Below, in pieces: positions 27,562 through 35,700 of a DNA stretch of 54,366 nucleotides. The DNA lies in contig JAEWBY010000078.1 of NCBI GenBank assembly GCA_023390905.1, positions 1-54,366 on the forward strand, given 5' to 3'. The notes beneath the pieces were generated by a model. The model saw only the letters and a program-made list of their open reading frames with translations. It was not told the DNA's origin and made no database searches. This stretch comes from Pseudomonadota bacterium. Its GTDB lineage: Bacteria > Pseudomonadota > Gammaproteobacteria > Xanthomonadales > Xanthomonadaceae. Position 1 is the first letter of the stretch. The number at the start of each line of letters is the position of its first letter. The position numbers were made by a program, and so were the translations under genes.

Positions 27562-27807
27562 TCAGATCTCATCGACGGTGCACCCTTCACGGTGCAGCCG
27601 CTGACGTGACACGTCCTCGCTGAAGAACAGCCGCCCGCAGGACATGCAGGAGCGCCAGCCGACGTGGCGGACCAGGCGCGGCGGGTCAAAGTTGCGGTCG
27701 TAGACCGGGTCCCTGCGCGCGCCGCCGTCGCGCGGCCACTGCCGGGGCTCGACGATGTCCAGGCCGTACTTGCGCTGCGCCATCGGCAGCATGTCCAGGT
27801 CAGCCAT
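27562..27807 (-). CDS. Hypothetical phage-type protein with a possible zinc site (81 aa)
   Basis: From the ATG at 27807 it reads MADLDMLPMAQRKYGLDIVE, then a basic middle and WRSCMSCGRLFFSEDVSRQR followed by LHREGC. The Cys-X2-Cys plus His/Cys arrangement (CMSC...HREGC) resembles a single zinc knuckle. There is no signal peptide. It is the last gene of a minus-strand series following the tape-measure remnant and an unknown gene, so it is probably a leftover of a phage morphogenesis module. No function is assigned. Confidence 0.6.
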   Translation of the reverse strand: MADLDMLPMAQRKYGLDIVEPRQWPRDGGARRDPVYDRNFDPPRLVRHVGWRSCMSCGRLFFSEDVSRQRLHREGCTVDEI

Positions 27808-27879
27808 GCCGCACCTCGGTGCCCGCACCGACCGAGGGGTCGGTGCGGGTCCTCGGACTGCGAACCCCCTCAGGGTTCC

Positions 27880-28158
27880 CTAGACTCTTTCGCCGCTGCG
27901 CCTCTCATAGGCGTCGGCGTGCTCCGCTGCCATCGGCTCCCACTGCTCTTCGGTCAGCCTGGGCACCGGCCCGATGCACGTCATCTGGCACGACGCGACG
28001 ACCGCCGCCATGCCGCCGAACTCGGCCACCGCGTTCGGTGCGGTCAGGCAGAAGTTCTCTGCGCACGCGTAGATCTTGTGTATCTCGGCGAGCGCTTGGC
28101 CGGGCGCGAGGCTCGCGCGGTGCGGCGGCGGGGCCGGGGGCTGCTTGCTCCTGCTCAT
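27880..28158 (-). CDS. Hypothetical phage protein (92 aa)
   Basis: Starts at an ATG overlapping the stop of the tape-measure remnant by four nt, the usual spacing in phage tail operons. A Pro-rich N-terminus (PPAPPPHRASLAPGQ) precedes a helical region with four Cys (ACAENFC and SCQMTC). The C-terminus is acidic (LTEEQWEPMAAEHADAYE). No match to a known family comes to mind. Conserved coupling suggests that it belonged to the tail module. Whether it is still expressed is unclear, because the upstream gene is truncated. Confidence 0.6.
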   Translation of the reverse strand: MSRSKQPPAPPPHRASLAPGQALAEIHKIYACAENFCLTAPNAVAEFGGMAAVVASCQMTCIGPVPRLTEEQWEPMAAEHADAYERRSGERV

Positions 28159-29045
28159 CGATTGCCACTCAGCAGGCCGCCCTGGCGCTGCTCCCTCAGG
28201 ATGACGTCTCGGACGCGCAGGTCCACCAGCTGCGCGAACTGCTTGGCGCGCATCTGGTCCTCGCCGTCGCCCGTGACCTGCGTGCTCGCCTGCGCGTTGC
28301 CGCGCGCGTCCACCGACACGTCGATGTAGACGTTCACGTCGCCGCCGCGCCTGTCTCCGCCGTCCGCCGCCTCGCGCAGCATCCTCGCGGTATCGCGCCT
28401 GCTGGTGACTTGCGCGGGACCCTCGACGAACTCCATGCCGCGCTCGCCGACGATGCCGAACTGTCCGGCCGGGATGCGGCCGCCGTCGTCGTACGCGCCC
28501 GAGAAGCGCTGCTGCGAGATGGCGGCGATCTGCGTGGCGCCGACCGCCGCGATGCGCACGCCCTCGATGATGTTCATCGGGTAGCTCAGCTCGGCGTTGG
28601 CCTTCGCGATGCCGGCGGCGATGCCCATGACGGCGGTCGCCATGTTGAGCGTCTTGCTGATCTTGAACATGCGCTCGGCGCTCTTCCCCTGCCCCTGCGC
28701 GAACTGTCCGAACATGTCTCCCAGCGCGCCGAACGTCGCGCCGTACTGATCCATCATCGCGACGAAGCTGTTGGTCTGGAGGCGGCGCGAGTCCTAGGCG
28801 TACTTCCGTTCAAGCTCGGCCTTCGCGCGCTCGAACTCCTCCTTGAGGATCAGTTCCTGGTCGTACGCGGACTGGAGCTCTGCCAGCTTACGGTCGCGCG
28901 CCAGTGCCAGCATCTCCTCATCCGAGATGATGTCCTCCAGTAGACGCGTGCGCTTCTCGATGCGCGACTGCTCTGCGGCGGCCAGCTCGATGTCACGCTC
29001 CGTCGCCAGGCGTTCGAGCAGCTTGGCGCGTGCCTCGTCCGACAT
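28155..29045 (-). pseudogene. Phage tail tape-measure protein, C-terminal remnant with an internal amber stop
   Basis: Two open segments lie in the same frame, separated by one TAG at 28794-28796. The upstream one (to about 29045) is a charged coiled coil (LLERLATERDIELAAAEQSR...). The downstream one has the hallmarks of tape-measure C-termini: a helical hydrophobic stretch (TLNMATAVMGIAAGIAKANA), then YDDGGRIPAGQFGIVGERGM and FVEGPAQVTSRRDTARML. Tape-measure proteins are normally 600 aa or more, so the N-terminal part is missing and the fragment joins unrelated DNA at about 29050-29180. Taken together it is a decayed gene; a one-base change of Gln (CAG) or Glu (GAG) to TAG would explain the stop. 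Confidence 0.8.
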
Positions 29046-29413
29046 CGAGCCGCGACTAGACTCTGAAAGGAATCTCCTTGCGAAGAGCGAACCCCTGCAA
29101 TGCTCACGTTGAAGCCACCGATTTGGGTTGACACTTGGTTCTGATGATAAAAGAGCTTGTTGTGCCGACCAAGATTCAAGGGCATGCCATCAGCACCTCT
29201 CGGCCGTCTTTCGCCATCGACGCCTCATAATTGGCCCCTTGCATACCTGTCGGACAGCGATGACGGCCTCTCCCGCAATTGATCAACGTCAGCCCATGAC
29301 TGACCTCGTCTCCTAGCTGCGCGTTTCGCCCCGGCGTCCCGTCCGGACGCGGGCGTCTCAAACGCGGCTTCCTGCGCAACAAGGTCGCGGCACACTGCGG
29401 TGGCGGTGCGCGC
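29046..29413. other. Junction region without a convincing gene
   Basis: Between the tape-measure remnant and the next plus-strand reading. An open minus-strand frame (29225-29500) and a plus-strand frame from about 29290 onward exist, but neither has clear protein character or a ribosome-binding site. Probably recombined phage DNA. Confidence 0.4.
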
Positions 29414-29768
29414 ATGGATTGGTCCTCTTCCGTTGGATCCATCGTCGACGTTGGCGAGGTCAAGATTGCTTGGGGCCAAGATCTGATCGAGCAGAAACAT
29501 GGGAGATGGAGCTCAAGGCATCGTCCGCTGCTATGGCGGAACAGGTGAGTGATGACCTGACGCTCTCGGAGAAGCGAAAGATCGGCGCCGGATCTGCCGC
29601 ATTGACGGCGGCATCCGGTATGTCGGCATTACCGAGAGCGTCAGCCCGGACAATGGAAAAATCCAGATTCGGGTGGCCGAGCTTGGTGGGCGCGTCGATT
29701 CAATGCCCGGCAGGGTTCAGCCCTCGATCATCTGGGACAACCTGGACTGCTGGGAACTGTGCGAATAG
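29414..29768 (+). pseudogene. Possible small gene broken by two single-base deletions
   Basis: Three overlapping frames each read protein-like in succession: MDWSSSVGSIVDVGEVKIAW from 29414, then MELKASSAAMAEQVSDDLTL from 29506, then RICRIDGGIRYVGITESVSP ending in WDNLDCWELCE at the TAG 29766-29768. Adding one G in the GGG at 29501-29503 and one C in the CC at 29588-29589 would fuse them into a protein of about 118 aa. The last segment, with regular hydrophobic spacing, is the most convincing. The family was not recognised. It could be decay or the same homopolymer under-calling suspected at 6315 and 9158. It lies just upstream of the AbiEi-like operon. Confidence 0.4.
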
Positions 29769-29804
29769 CGGCGCCTTGTGGGTTCGAGCCTGAATGAAGC
29801 CCAC

Positions 29805-29858
29805 CATGGCCATGGTAATTAACGTGGCCGCGGTATATAACATGGCCACGGTAGTCCC
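29805..29858 (+). promoter_or_regulatory. Three imperfect 18-bp direct repeats over a candidate promoter of the AbiEi-like operon
   Basis: Units at 29805-29822, 29823-29840 and 29841-29858 share the pattern CRTGGCCRYGGTAxxxxA, head to tail with no spacer. A TATAAC (29837-29842) in the junction of units 2 and 3 is a plausible -10 box, about 30 nt before the ATG at 29873. The layout fits an operator bound by the winged-helix protein of the operon, giving autorepression as known for AbiEi antitoxins. Binding is inferred. Confidence 0.6.
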
Positions 29859-29872
29859 TTTCGAGCCCAGCC

Positions 29873-31018
29873 ATGTCCTTCCACCCTTCGAGTCACGACG
29901 GTTCAGCAGCGGCAGACAGCCTAGCCGAGCTCTTGGCTGCCCATGGCTGGCGGGTCGATCTCGAGCCGCAGGCTGGCGGCTATCCGCAACCGGACTTAGT
30001 GGCCGCAAAAGGACCGCTGCGTTACGCGGTGGAGCTCAAATCCGTTGGAGAAGGGCGACCGGATCGTGTGCTGGCATTTCTCTCGCAAGCGATCCTCCAG
30101 GCCAACCGACAAGCCAAATCCCTAGCGATGAGTCCGTTGGCAGTAGTGCATGTGGGCCATGCCTCGCCATCACTGTTCCGAAAGGTGGAGCAGTTCCACA
30201 GCGACTACGCTCCAGATATCGCGATCGGCCTGATATCGGATGCTGGCGGGCGCCATTTCATTGGCCCTGGCCTGGACGAGCTCAACGTCGAGCCCCCTCT
30301 AGGCCCACGAGGAGAAAATATCGCGAGGCCACGCAAGGCGTCGGATCCCTTTTCAGACCTCAACCAGTGGATGCTGAAGGTACTTCTGGCGCCGGAGCTG
30401 CCCGAAGACCTCCTGCATGCTCCGCGTCGCGATTGCCGCACGGTCTCGGAACTTGCCGAGGTTGCACAGGTTTCGGCCATGAGCGCGTCCCGATTCGTGC
30501 GGGGGCTGCAGGAAGACGGTTTCCTGGAGCAATCCGGGCGTTCGCTCCGCCTGGTGCGGCGCGGGGAGTTGTTCCGTCGCTGGCACTCTGCCGCGATGCG
30601 CTCTTCGCCCGAGTTGCGCATGTGTTATCTGATTCCGGGCGGAGCGCAGCAGTTGAACAACGCGGCGGCGAAGCTTGATGGATGCGTCGGGCTGTTCGCT
30701 GCAGCCGATGCCTTGAACTTGGGCCACGTGAGTGGCGTACCGCCTTATCTCTACGTCCGTCGCCTCGCTCCGTCATCCGCCGCCGGCCGACATGGTCTGC
30801 TGGTTCCGGCCAAGCCCGGTGAACAGCCGCATCTCATCCTCAAGCAGGCGAATGCTCCGGAATCCCTCTTCCGCGGCGCCGTGCGGGTGGACGGCGTGCT
30901 GGTTTCGGACGTCATCCAAGTGTGGCTGGATGCTTCAGCGCATCCCTCGCGTGGCATGGAGCAGGCAGATTTCCTGCGACAGGGCGTGCTGTCCGGCATC
31001 ATGGGAGAGAACCCATGA
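29873..31018 (+). CDS. AbiEi-like protein with N-terminal PD-(D/E)XK nuclease-like domain (381 aa)
   Basis: Residues about 12-130 look like a PD-(D/E)XK restriction fold: LAELLAAHGWRVDLE, then P40-D41, Y51AVELKS with E54 and K56, and a helix with SQAILQANRQAK (Q72). Residues about 186-235 form a winged helix (TVSELAEVAQVSAMSASRFV, then LQEDGFLEQSGRSLRLV). The rest resembles the C-terminal domain of AbiEi antitoxins, ending DVIQVWLDASAHPSRGMEQA. AbiEi is the repressor/antitoxin of the AbiE type IV toxin-antitoxin phage-exclusion system. Here an added nuclease-like domain is unusual. The next gene overlaps by four nt and encodes a nucleotidyltransferase. The family call is by pattern only; whether the nuclease part is active is unknown. 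Confidence 0.75.
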   Translation: MSFHPSSHDGSAAADSLAELLAAHGWRVDLEPQAGGYPQPDLVAAKGPLRYAVELKSVGEGRPDRVLAFLSQAILQANRQAKSLAMSPLAVVHVGHASPSLFRKVEQFHSDYAPDIAIGLISDAGGRHFIGPGLDELNVEPPLGPRGENIARPRKASDPFSDLNQWMLKVLLAPELPEDLLHAPRRDCRTVSELAEVAQVSAMSASRFVRGLQEDGFLEQSGRSLRLVRRGELFRRWHSAAMRSSPELRMCYLIPGGAQQLNNAAAKLDGCVGLFAAADALNLGHVSGVPPYLYVRRLAPSSAAGRHGLLVPAKPGEQPHLILKQANAPESLFRGAVRVDGVLVSDVIQVWLDASAHPSRGMEQADFLRQGVLSGIMGENP

Positions 31019-31824
31019 CCGAGCACGCAGCCTTTGCAAAGCTGGTCCGGACCCTTGCTCCTTGGGGCGATCGGCTCGTGTACATCGGAGGATGGGCACA
31101 TCGCCTGTATCGATTGCATCCGACAGCGATGGTGCCGGCATACCGGCCCCTCACAACGCTGGACGCGGACGTAGCGTTTGCCGAACGCGAGAACCTCGAG
31201 GGGAGCATCAAGGATCGACTGCTGGAGGCAGGATTCAAGGAGCAGTTGACCGGCAATCACAATCCTCCGGTATCCCAGTACACCTTGGGCGATGATGATG
31301 CCGGCGGCTTTTATGCGGAATTCCTGACACCACTGACGGGTAGCGGCCGCACCAGACAAGGCGAACCGCTCGCAACGGTGAAGAATGCAGGTGTTACGGC
31401 GCAGCGTCTGCGATATCTGGATCTGTTACTCGAATCCCCGTGGCGCGTGACCCTAGACGAAGACTGGGGCGCCGGGATGCCAATGGATCTGCGCATCCCC
31501 AACCCGGTGAGCTTCATCGTGCAGAAGCTGCTGGTCCACGATCAGCGCCTTCCCGGCAAGAAGGCCCAAGACCTTCTCTACATCCACGACACGCTTGAGC
31601 TTTTTGCAGCAGAACTGGACGGACTGGGCACACTATGGCGCGATGTGCTCCCGGCCAGACTCCACAAGAACCAAGTGCGCAGTCCCGTCCAGATAAAGAA
31701 CCAGTTGTTCGGGCAACTGGATGACCGAATCCGCGATGCGGCGGCCATCCCGCAGGACCGCCAGCTTGATCCGGAACGGATGCGGGCCATGTGTTTCGCA
31801 GCGCTAGAGGAACTGCTGGGATGA
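31015..31824 (+). CDS. Nucleotidyltransferase, probable toxin partner (269 aa)
   Basis: Polymerase-beta-type nucleotidyltransferase. Near the N-terminus YIGGWAHRLYRLH supplies the GG motif (residues 25-26), followed by TTLDADVAF with D50 and D52 as the metal-binding Dx[D/E] pair. E102 in FYAEFLTPL may be the third carboxylate. A helix with FIVQKLLVHDQRLPGKKAQD (K171, R178, K182-K183, D186) matches the conserved lysine/aspartate block of AbiEii and GSU2403-like (NTP_transf_8) proteins. The ATG overlaps the stop of the AbiEi-like gene, giving 1:1 coupling. By analogy with AbiEii and MenA it could modify tRNA or nucleotides; the substrate is unknown. It is complete and shows no decay. Confidence 0.8.
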   Translation: MTEHAAFAKLVRTLAPWGDRLVYIGGWAHRLYRLHPTAMVPAYRPLTTLDADVAFAERENLEGSIKDRLLEAGFKEQLTGNHNPPVSQYTLGDDDAGGFYAEFLTPLTGSGRTRQGEPLATVKNAGVTAQRLRYLDLLLESPWRVTLDEDWGAGMPMDLRIPNPVSFIVQKLLVHDQRLPGKKAQDLLYIHDTLELFAAELDGLGTLWRDVLPARLHKNQVRSPVQIKNQLFGQLDDRIRDAAAIPQDRQLDPERMRAMCFAALEELLG

Positions 31825-31986
31825 GCAAGTGTCCCTATTGATGGCACGCCTTGCCCGAGGCAACCTCATTTGCAAAACCCCTCCCGACTTCGGAATATCA
31901 GGCGAGCGGGTAGATTTCCGGGTAGATCAACTTTCCAGAAGCTGGACTGTCCTTGAACATCAATACCCTGCGCGAACGAGTCGGAA
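31825..31986. other. Right end of the island, non-coding
   Basis: No gene with supporting features. It contains the CGGGTAGAT direct repeat pair (31907-31927). No integrase fragment was recognised on either strand. Confidence 0.5.
31907..31927 (+). repeat. Pair of 9-bp direct repeats near attR
   Basis: CGGGTAGAT occurs at 31907-31915 and 31919-31927, 12 bp apart, about 60 bp inside the right attachment site. Position and spacing resemble integrase arm-type sites, but two copies are weak evidence. Confidence 0.4.
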
Positions 31987-32002
31987 CCAACTTCGGGCGC
32001 CA
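31987..32002 (+). repeat. attR: 16-bp copy of the tRNA-Asn 3' end
   Basis: Exact copy of 27405-27420, including the acceptor strand and CCA. It lies in a non-tRNA context upstream and is followed within 8 nt by a tRNA-type terminator. Confidence 0.85.
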
Positions 32003-32009
32003 GATTCTG

Positions 32010-32040
32010 AAAAAGCTCGCGAGCGATCGCGGGCTTTTTT
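32010..32040 (+). terminator. Probable original terminator of tRNA-Asn, displaced by the island
   Basis: AAAAAGC-TCGCGA-GCGA-TCGCG-GGCTTTTTT hairpin with a T tract, 8 nt after the attR copy of the tRNA end. That is the normal distance from a tRNA 3' end. No other plus-strand gene needs it. Confidence 0.8.
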
Positions 32041-32277
32041 GTTGCGCGACGATTCCGTCGCACGGCGCTGAGGGCTCCAGGCATCTGCATGCGCGGCTGT
32101 CGCCAGGCAGCTGGCACTCAGGCAGATTGAGCAGGCGCCGGATTTACGTCGGTGACGCAGGCAGTGGGCCTGTCCCCGATCCCGGCTCGGTGCCGTCTGC
32201 CTGACCGTGGCCACCATAAGGGGCGCATCCGCCTCGTCCGCGCTTGGCGGGAGTGGTGGCAAAACTTCCACACGAAC
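32041..32277. other. Intergenic stretch between attR and the pilin operon
   Basis: Short Arg-rich open frames only, with no ribosome-binding site or family pattern. Nothing supported. Confidence 0.5.
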
Positions 32278-32306
32278 AAAAAACGCCCGCACAGTGGCGG
32301 GCGTTT
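32278..32306 (-). terminator. Terminator of the minor-pilin operon
   Basis: Minus-strand CGCCCGC / GCGGGCG stem followed by TTTTTTG, 19 nt beyond the pilE stop. It marks the end of the fimT-to-pilE transcript. Confidence 0.88.
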
Positions 32307-32324
32307 CTGTGCCAACCCCATCAA

Positions 32325-32762
32325 TTACCAGCAGGTGGCAATCGGACCACTCGAGGTCTTCACGCCGGCCTGATTGAGTGAAAGCGTGCCGCACGGATCG
32401 TTGGCCTGATCGCCCGTGGGGGTGGCGGTGATCGTGAACGTGTTGGCCGCTGTAAACGCATTGTTGGGCGTCAGGTTATAGACCGCATTGCCATCGCGCG
32501 GCGATACCGTGGCCGGCAGCGAGAAGCCCGCATAAGTATTGTTGGCTGTATGGAAACGCTCGGCCAGTTGGGCGTATTCGACCAGATCCGCCTTCGCCTG
32601 CGCACGCCGGCCCTTGCGTACATGTTCCTGATAGGAGGGATAGGCGATCGCTCCGAGGATGGCGATCACGACCACCACGATCATCAACTCGATCAAGGTA
32701 AAGCCATCGGCCCGCCGAGCCGCTTGCCTGCGTTCTGTCAGCATTTTTTCCATCGTCCTCAT
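32325..32762 (-). CDS. pilE: Type IV pilin, PilE-like minor pilin (145 aa)
   Basis: Prepilin with a leader ending RRADG, followed by FTLIELMIVVVVIAILGAIA. Glu+5 and the typical hydrophobic helix are present. Then come YPSYQEHVRKGRRAQAKADL and a Cys pair closing a C-terminal D-region loop (NDPCGTLSLNQ...ATCW). The ATG at 32762 overlaps the pilY1 stop by four nt; later in-frame ATGs at 32753 and 32744 are alternatives. The position after pilY1 matches PilE of the Pseudomonas fimU-pilVWXY1Y2E operon, a minor pilin that primes pilus assembly with PilY1. Confidence 0.9.
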   Translation of the reverse strand: MRTMEKMLTERRQAARRADGFTLIELMIVVVVIAILGAIAYPSYQEHVRKGRRAQAKADLVEYAQLAERFHTANNTYAGFSLPATVSPRDGNAVYNLTPNNAFTAANTFTITATPTGDQANDPCGTLSLNQAGVKTSSGPIATCW

Positions 32763-35700
32763 CGCACCTGTCTCCACGATTGTCGCCCACACGGCCGCGG
32801 CACGTACATCGGCGGTGCGCCCGCGACGCGCACGACCATCGAGCAGCGCGACGCGAGTGCGCTGGCCTGCTCGGCCGCGGTCGCGCCCGCGGCAAGCGGC
32901 GCCACGCGCGGCGTGGTCATGACCGCAACGTCCTTCACTGGTGCCGAACCGGCGTTGAGGCGCACGGCGCCGGTTGTCGCCGTCGGCTGCGTGCCATCGG
33001 GCGAACCCAGCCTCAGATAGGTCAGCGACGCTCCACCGGTCAATGCATTCAGCCCGTACAGATAGTTGTCGCCATCCACCGCGCAATCATTGCCGGTGCC
33101 GGCCGAAGGTACGTAGGTGGGGAAGAACACGATACCGCTTTCGATGCGTGGATAACCCACGAATCGCTCCCGCGCCGGCAGATCCAGGTACCAGCCTCGC
33201 AAGCCGATCGTCGAGGCCGCGTTGTTGCTGGTCGCCCTGAAATCGCCCGCGGTCGTGCCGACCGTCTGCTGCAGCAACACGCTGCGGCCGGTCACCACCT
33301 CGCCACGGTCGAGGATGCCGTACAGCGTCTGCGTACCGTTCCGGTTCATGTCATCTTCGAACGAGAAGCTGCCGGTGCCGAAGTAGAGCATGACACCGCC
33401 CGAAGGACCGGCCGCTGCCGTCAGGCCTCCCATGATCGGCTGCCGGTTGGGCGTGGAGGCGGCATCGCGCGCGATGAACAGCGGCAGGCCTTCCAGCGCC
33501 ACAGTGTTGGTCATCAGATCGAACTTCCATACCGCGCCGTTCTGGTCGGTCGCATACGCGGTGTCGGCGAAACCATCGCGGATGGCCAGGTTGGTGCTGG
33601 TGGTGACCGTGCGGCGATCCACCACGACCACGTTGCCCAGCCCGTTGAACGCCGGCGCGGTGCTTTCGGCCGCGAGGATCGAAGTGACCGCGCCGCTGGC
33701 CAGATCCACCACGAACAGCCGCGCCTGCTGTCCGGCGCTGTTATAGCCGTTTCCGAAAATGACCTTCCAGCTCACGGTGCCGCTGGCCGTCTTGTGCGGC
33801 ACGATCACGGGCTTGCCGAGCACGTGACCGATGTTGTTGCTGATGCCGGTGTTGCCGGTGATCAGGTTGTTGATTTCCCACAGTACGCTGACGTTGCCCG
33901 GATTGGTGATGTCCAGCGCGAACACGCTGCGTCCCCCCGCGCCGCTGGTGCCGACCGCGATGGTCTTCCATTCGCCGCCGATGTAGGCATCGGACACCGT
34001 GACCGGTCCATCGACGAAGTAGCGGTGCTTGAACTTCTGATCGTCACCGTACGATTCGCGGTACGGGAACAACAGGTTGCCCATGTGGCCGAGCGAAGTC
34101 GCCGGAATGTAGGCGAACAATTCGTTGCCGCCGGCGCTCGTGGTGCGGCCGTCGAAGACATGGAACATGCCGTCGTTCGCGCCCACCAGCACGGTGGGGC
34201 GATTGGCCGCCTTCTTGGCCGTCAGGTAGTTCTGGTAGCTGGTCGCGAAACCGCTGAGCGCGGTGTAGCCGTAATCATCGTTGGGCGAGGACAGCACCGG
34301 CGATGAATTGATGATGTCGCCCAGGATGTTCGTGCGGGTGCGCAGGTTGTTGGCGCCGCTCTCCAGCGATCGATCGCCGCGCAGGTAGGCAACGGCCTGC
34401 GTATTGTCCATGCCGGTCCGCAACGCGCTGATCTGCGCGGCCGTGCAGAACGAAAGCGGGTCCGAACACAGGTTGGCCAGCGTGACGTTGGTGGCGGTGA
34501 AGTCCAGCACGGTCGGCTGCACGCTGCTGCCGGTACGGCCGAAGCGGATGTTGCGCGAGGTGTTGGTGGCGAGCTTGGCGGCCGCTTCCCATTCGGTGGT
34601 GAAGCGGGCCTCGCCGGTGACCGGATCGGCGCTGATGCTTTCGGCCGTGAGCGTGCTGTACCAGTCCGTGCCGCTGTTGGTGGAGTCATAGCGCGGCTGC
34701 ACCGACAACGAGCCATTGCCGATGCGCGCGCCGGTGACCGCGATCGTGCCGGCCGGCGAACCGCCGTCGCTGACCGCGCCGAGGATGCGGCGCATCGCCG
34801 TGGTGATCGCGTCCGGGGTCTGCGCGTTGATGTATTCGCCACGCGCATTCAATGCGGCGTGCCAGATGTCATCGACATTCGGCGGCTGCAGGTTCATGGT
34901 CCCGGTGGCAGTCCACGACGGATGGTTGGTGTACGGATCCGTGGTCGCGGCCGTGTTGACGTCATAGATCGCGCCGCGCGCGCCCAGCGTGACGCCGTAG
35001 AAGTTCACGTGGAGGTTGGTGTTGCAGTCCGTGCCTGGCGTGGGCGTTCCACTGCAGGCGCGCGGCACGGGCACCTCGCCGGTGGGCAGGTCGGGCCGCG
35101 GATTGGTGTTGTACCCGGCCATGGCGTAGTCGGCGATCGTGTTGGTCGAAGCCAGACCGCCACCGTAGGGACGCGGTTGCGAATAATCGGTATCGCCCAC
35201 GTTCCAGTAGGACGTGAGCCCGCTGTTGTCATCGTTGGTGAAGCCGTCGGTGAACAGCATGCCCGCGTTCTTCTGGCATTGCAGTCTGATCGGCGGATTC
35301 GGATCGGCCCAGGTCGGCCGGCGCCGGAACTGCTTGATCATGTACGCCGTGGCGCGCCGGATGGGCGTATTGCCGGATGCATTGAGGCCGCGCATGTCCG
35401 CATACAGTGCGTCGCGATCGGCCTGCACGCCCAGATCTCGCATCGTGACGTTGCCACTCGGCAACGGCGGATTGATGCGGAACATGCCCACGCGCATGCG
35501 GTTGACGTCGGCCAGCGAATGCGTCATCGCCGCGATCATCGCGCGATTGCGGTTGCCGTAATACGTCCACCAGTTGGCGAAATTCTGTACGGCCGCTGCG
35601 CCTCCGGTGCTGAAGTTGCTTTCCAGATAGTCGTAGCGCCACATGTCCGCGCCCCGCGGGCCCACGCCCCGGACCAGAACGCGGTTGGCCTCGATGAAAC

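Larger units (their letters stand above)
27405..32002. mobile_element. Genomic island inserted at the 3' end of tRNA-Asn (about 4.6 kb)
   Basis: Bounded by identical 16-bp copies of the tRNA-Asn 3' end (27405-27420 and 31987-32002). Just beyond the right copy lies a typical tRNA terminator (32010-32040), which looks like the original one pushed away by the insertion. Inside are decayed phage-tail genes on the minus strand (27562-29045), a probably frameshifted small gene (29414-29768), and an intact AbiEi-like/nucleotidyltransferase operon (29873-31824). No integrase or excisionase was recognised, so the element may depend on a helper or be immobilised. The exact right edge could be a few bases off. 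Confidence 0.8.

Noticed and set aside
29419..29793. Single 124-codon plus-strand gene at this site
   Set aside because: The frame starts and ends in Arg/Trp/Ser-rich nonsense; protein-like character moves between frames, so a frameshifted gene is the better reading.
31019..31824. Interpretation of the second island gene as a phage gene or aminoglycoside nucleotidyltransferase
   Set aside because: Translational coupling to an AbiEi-like regulator and the GG...DAD plus Lys/Asp helix pattern favour the AbiEii/GSU2403-type partner; no aminoglycoside-type signature was seen.
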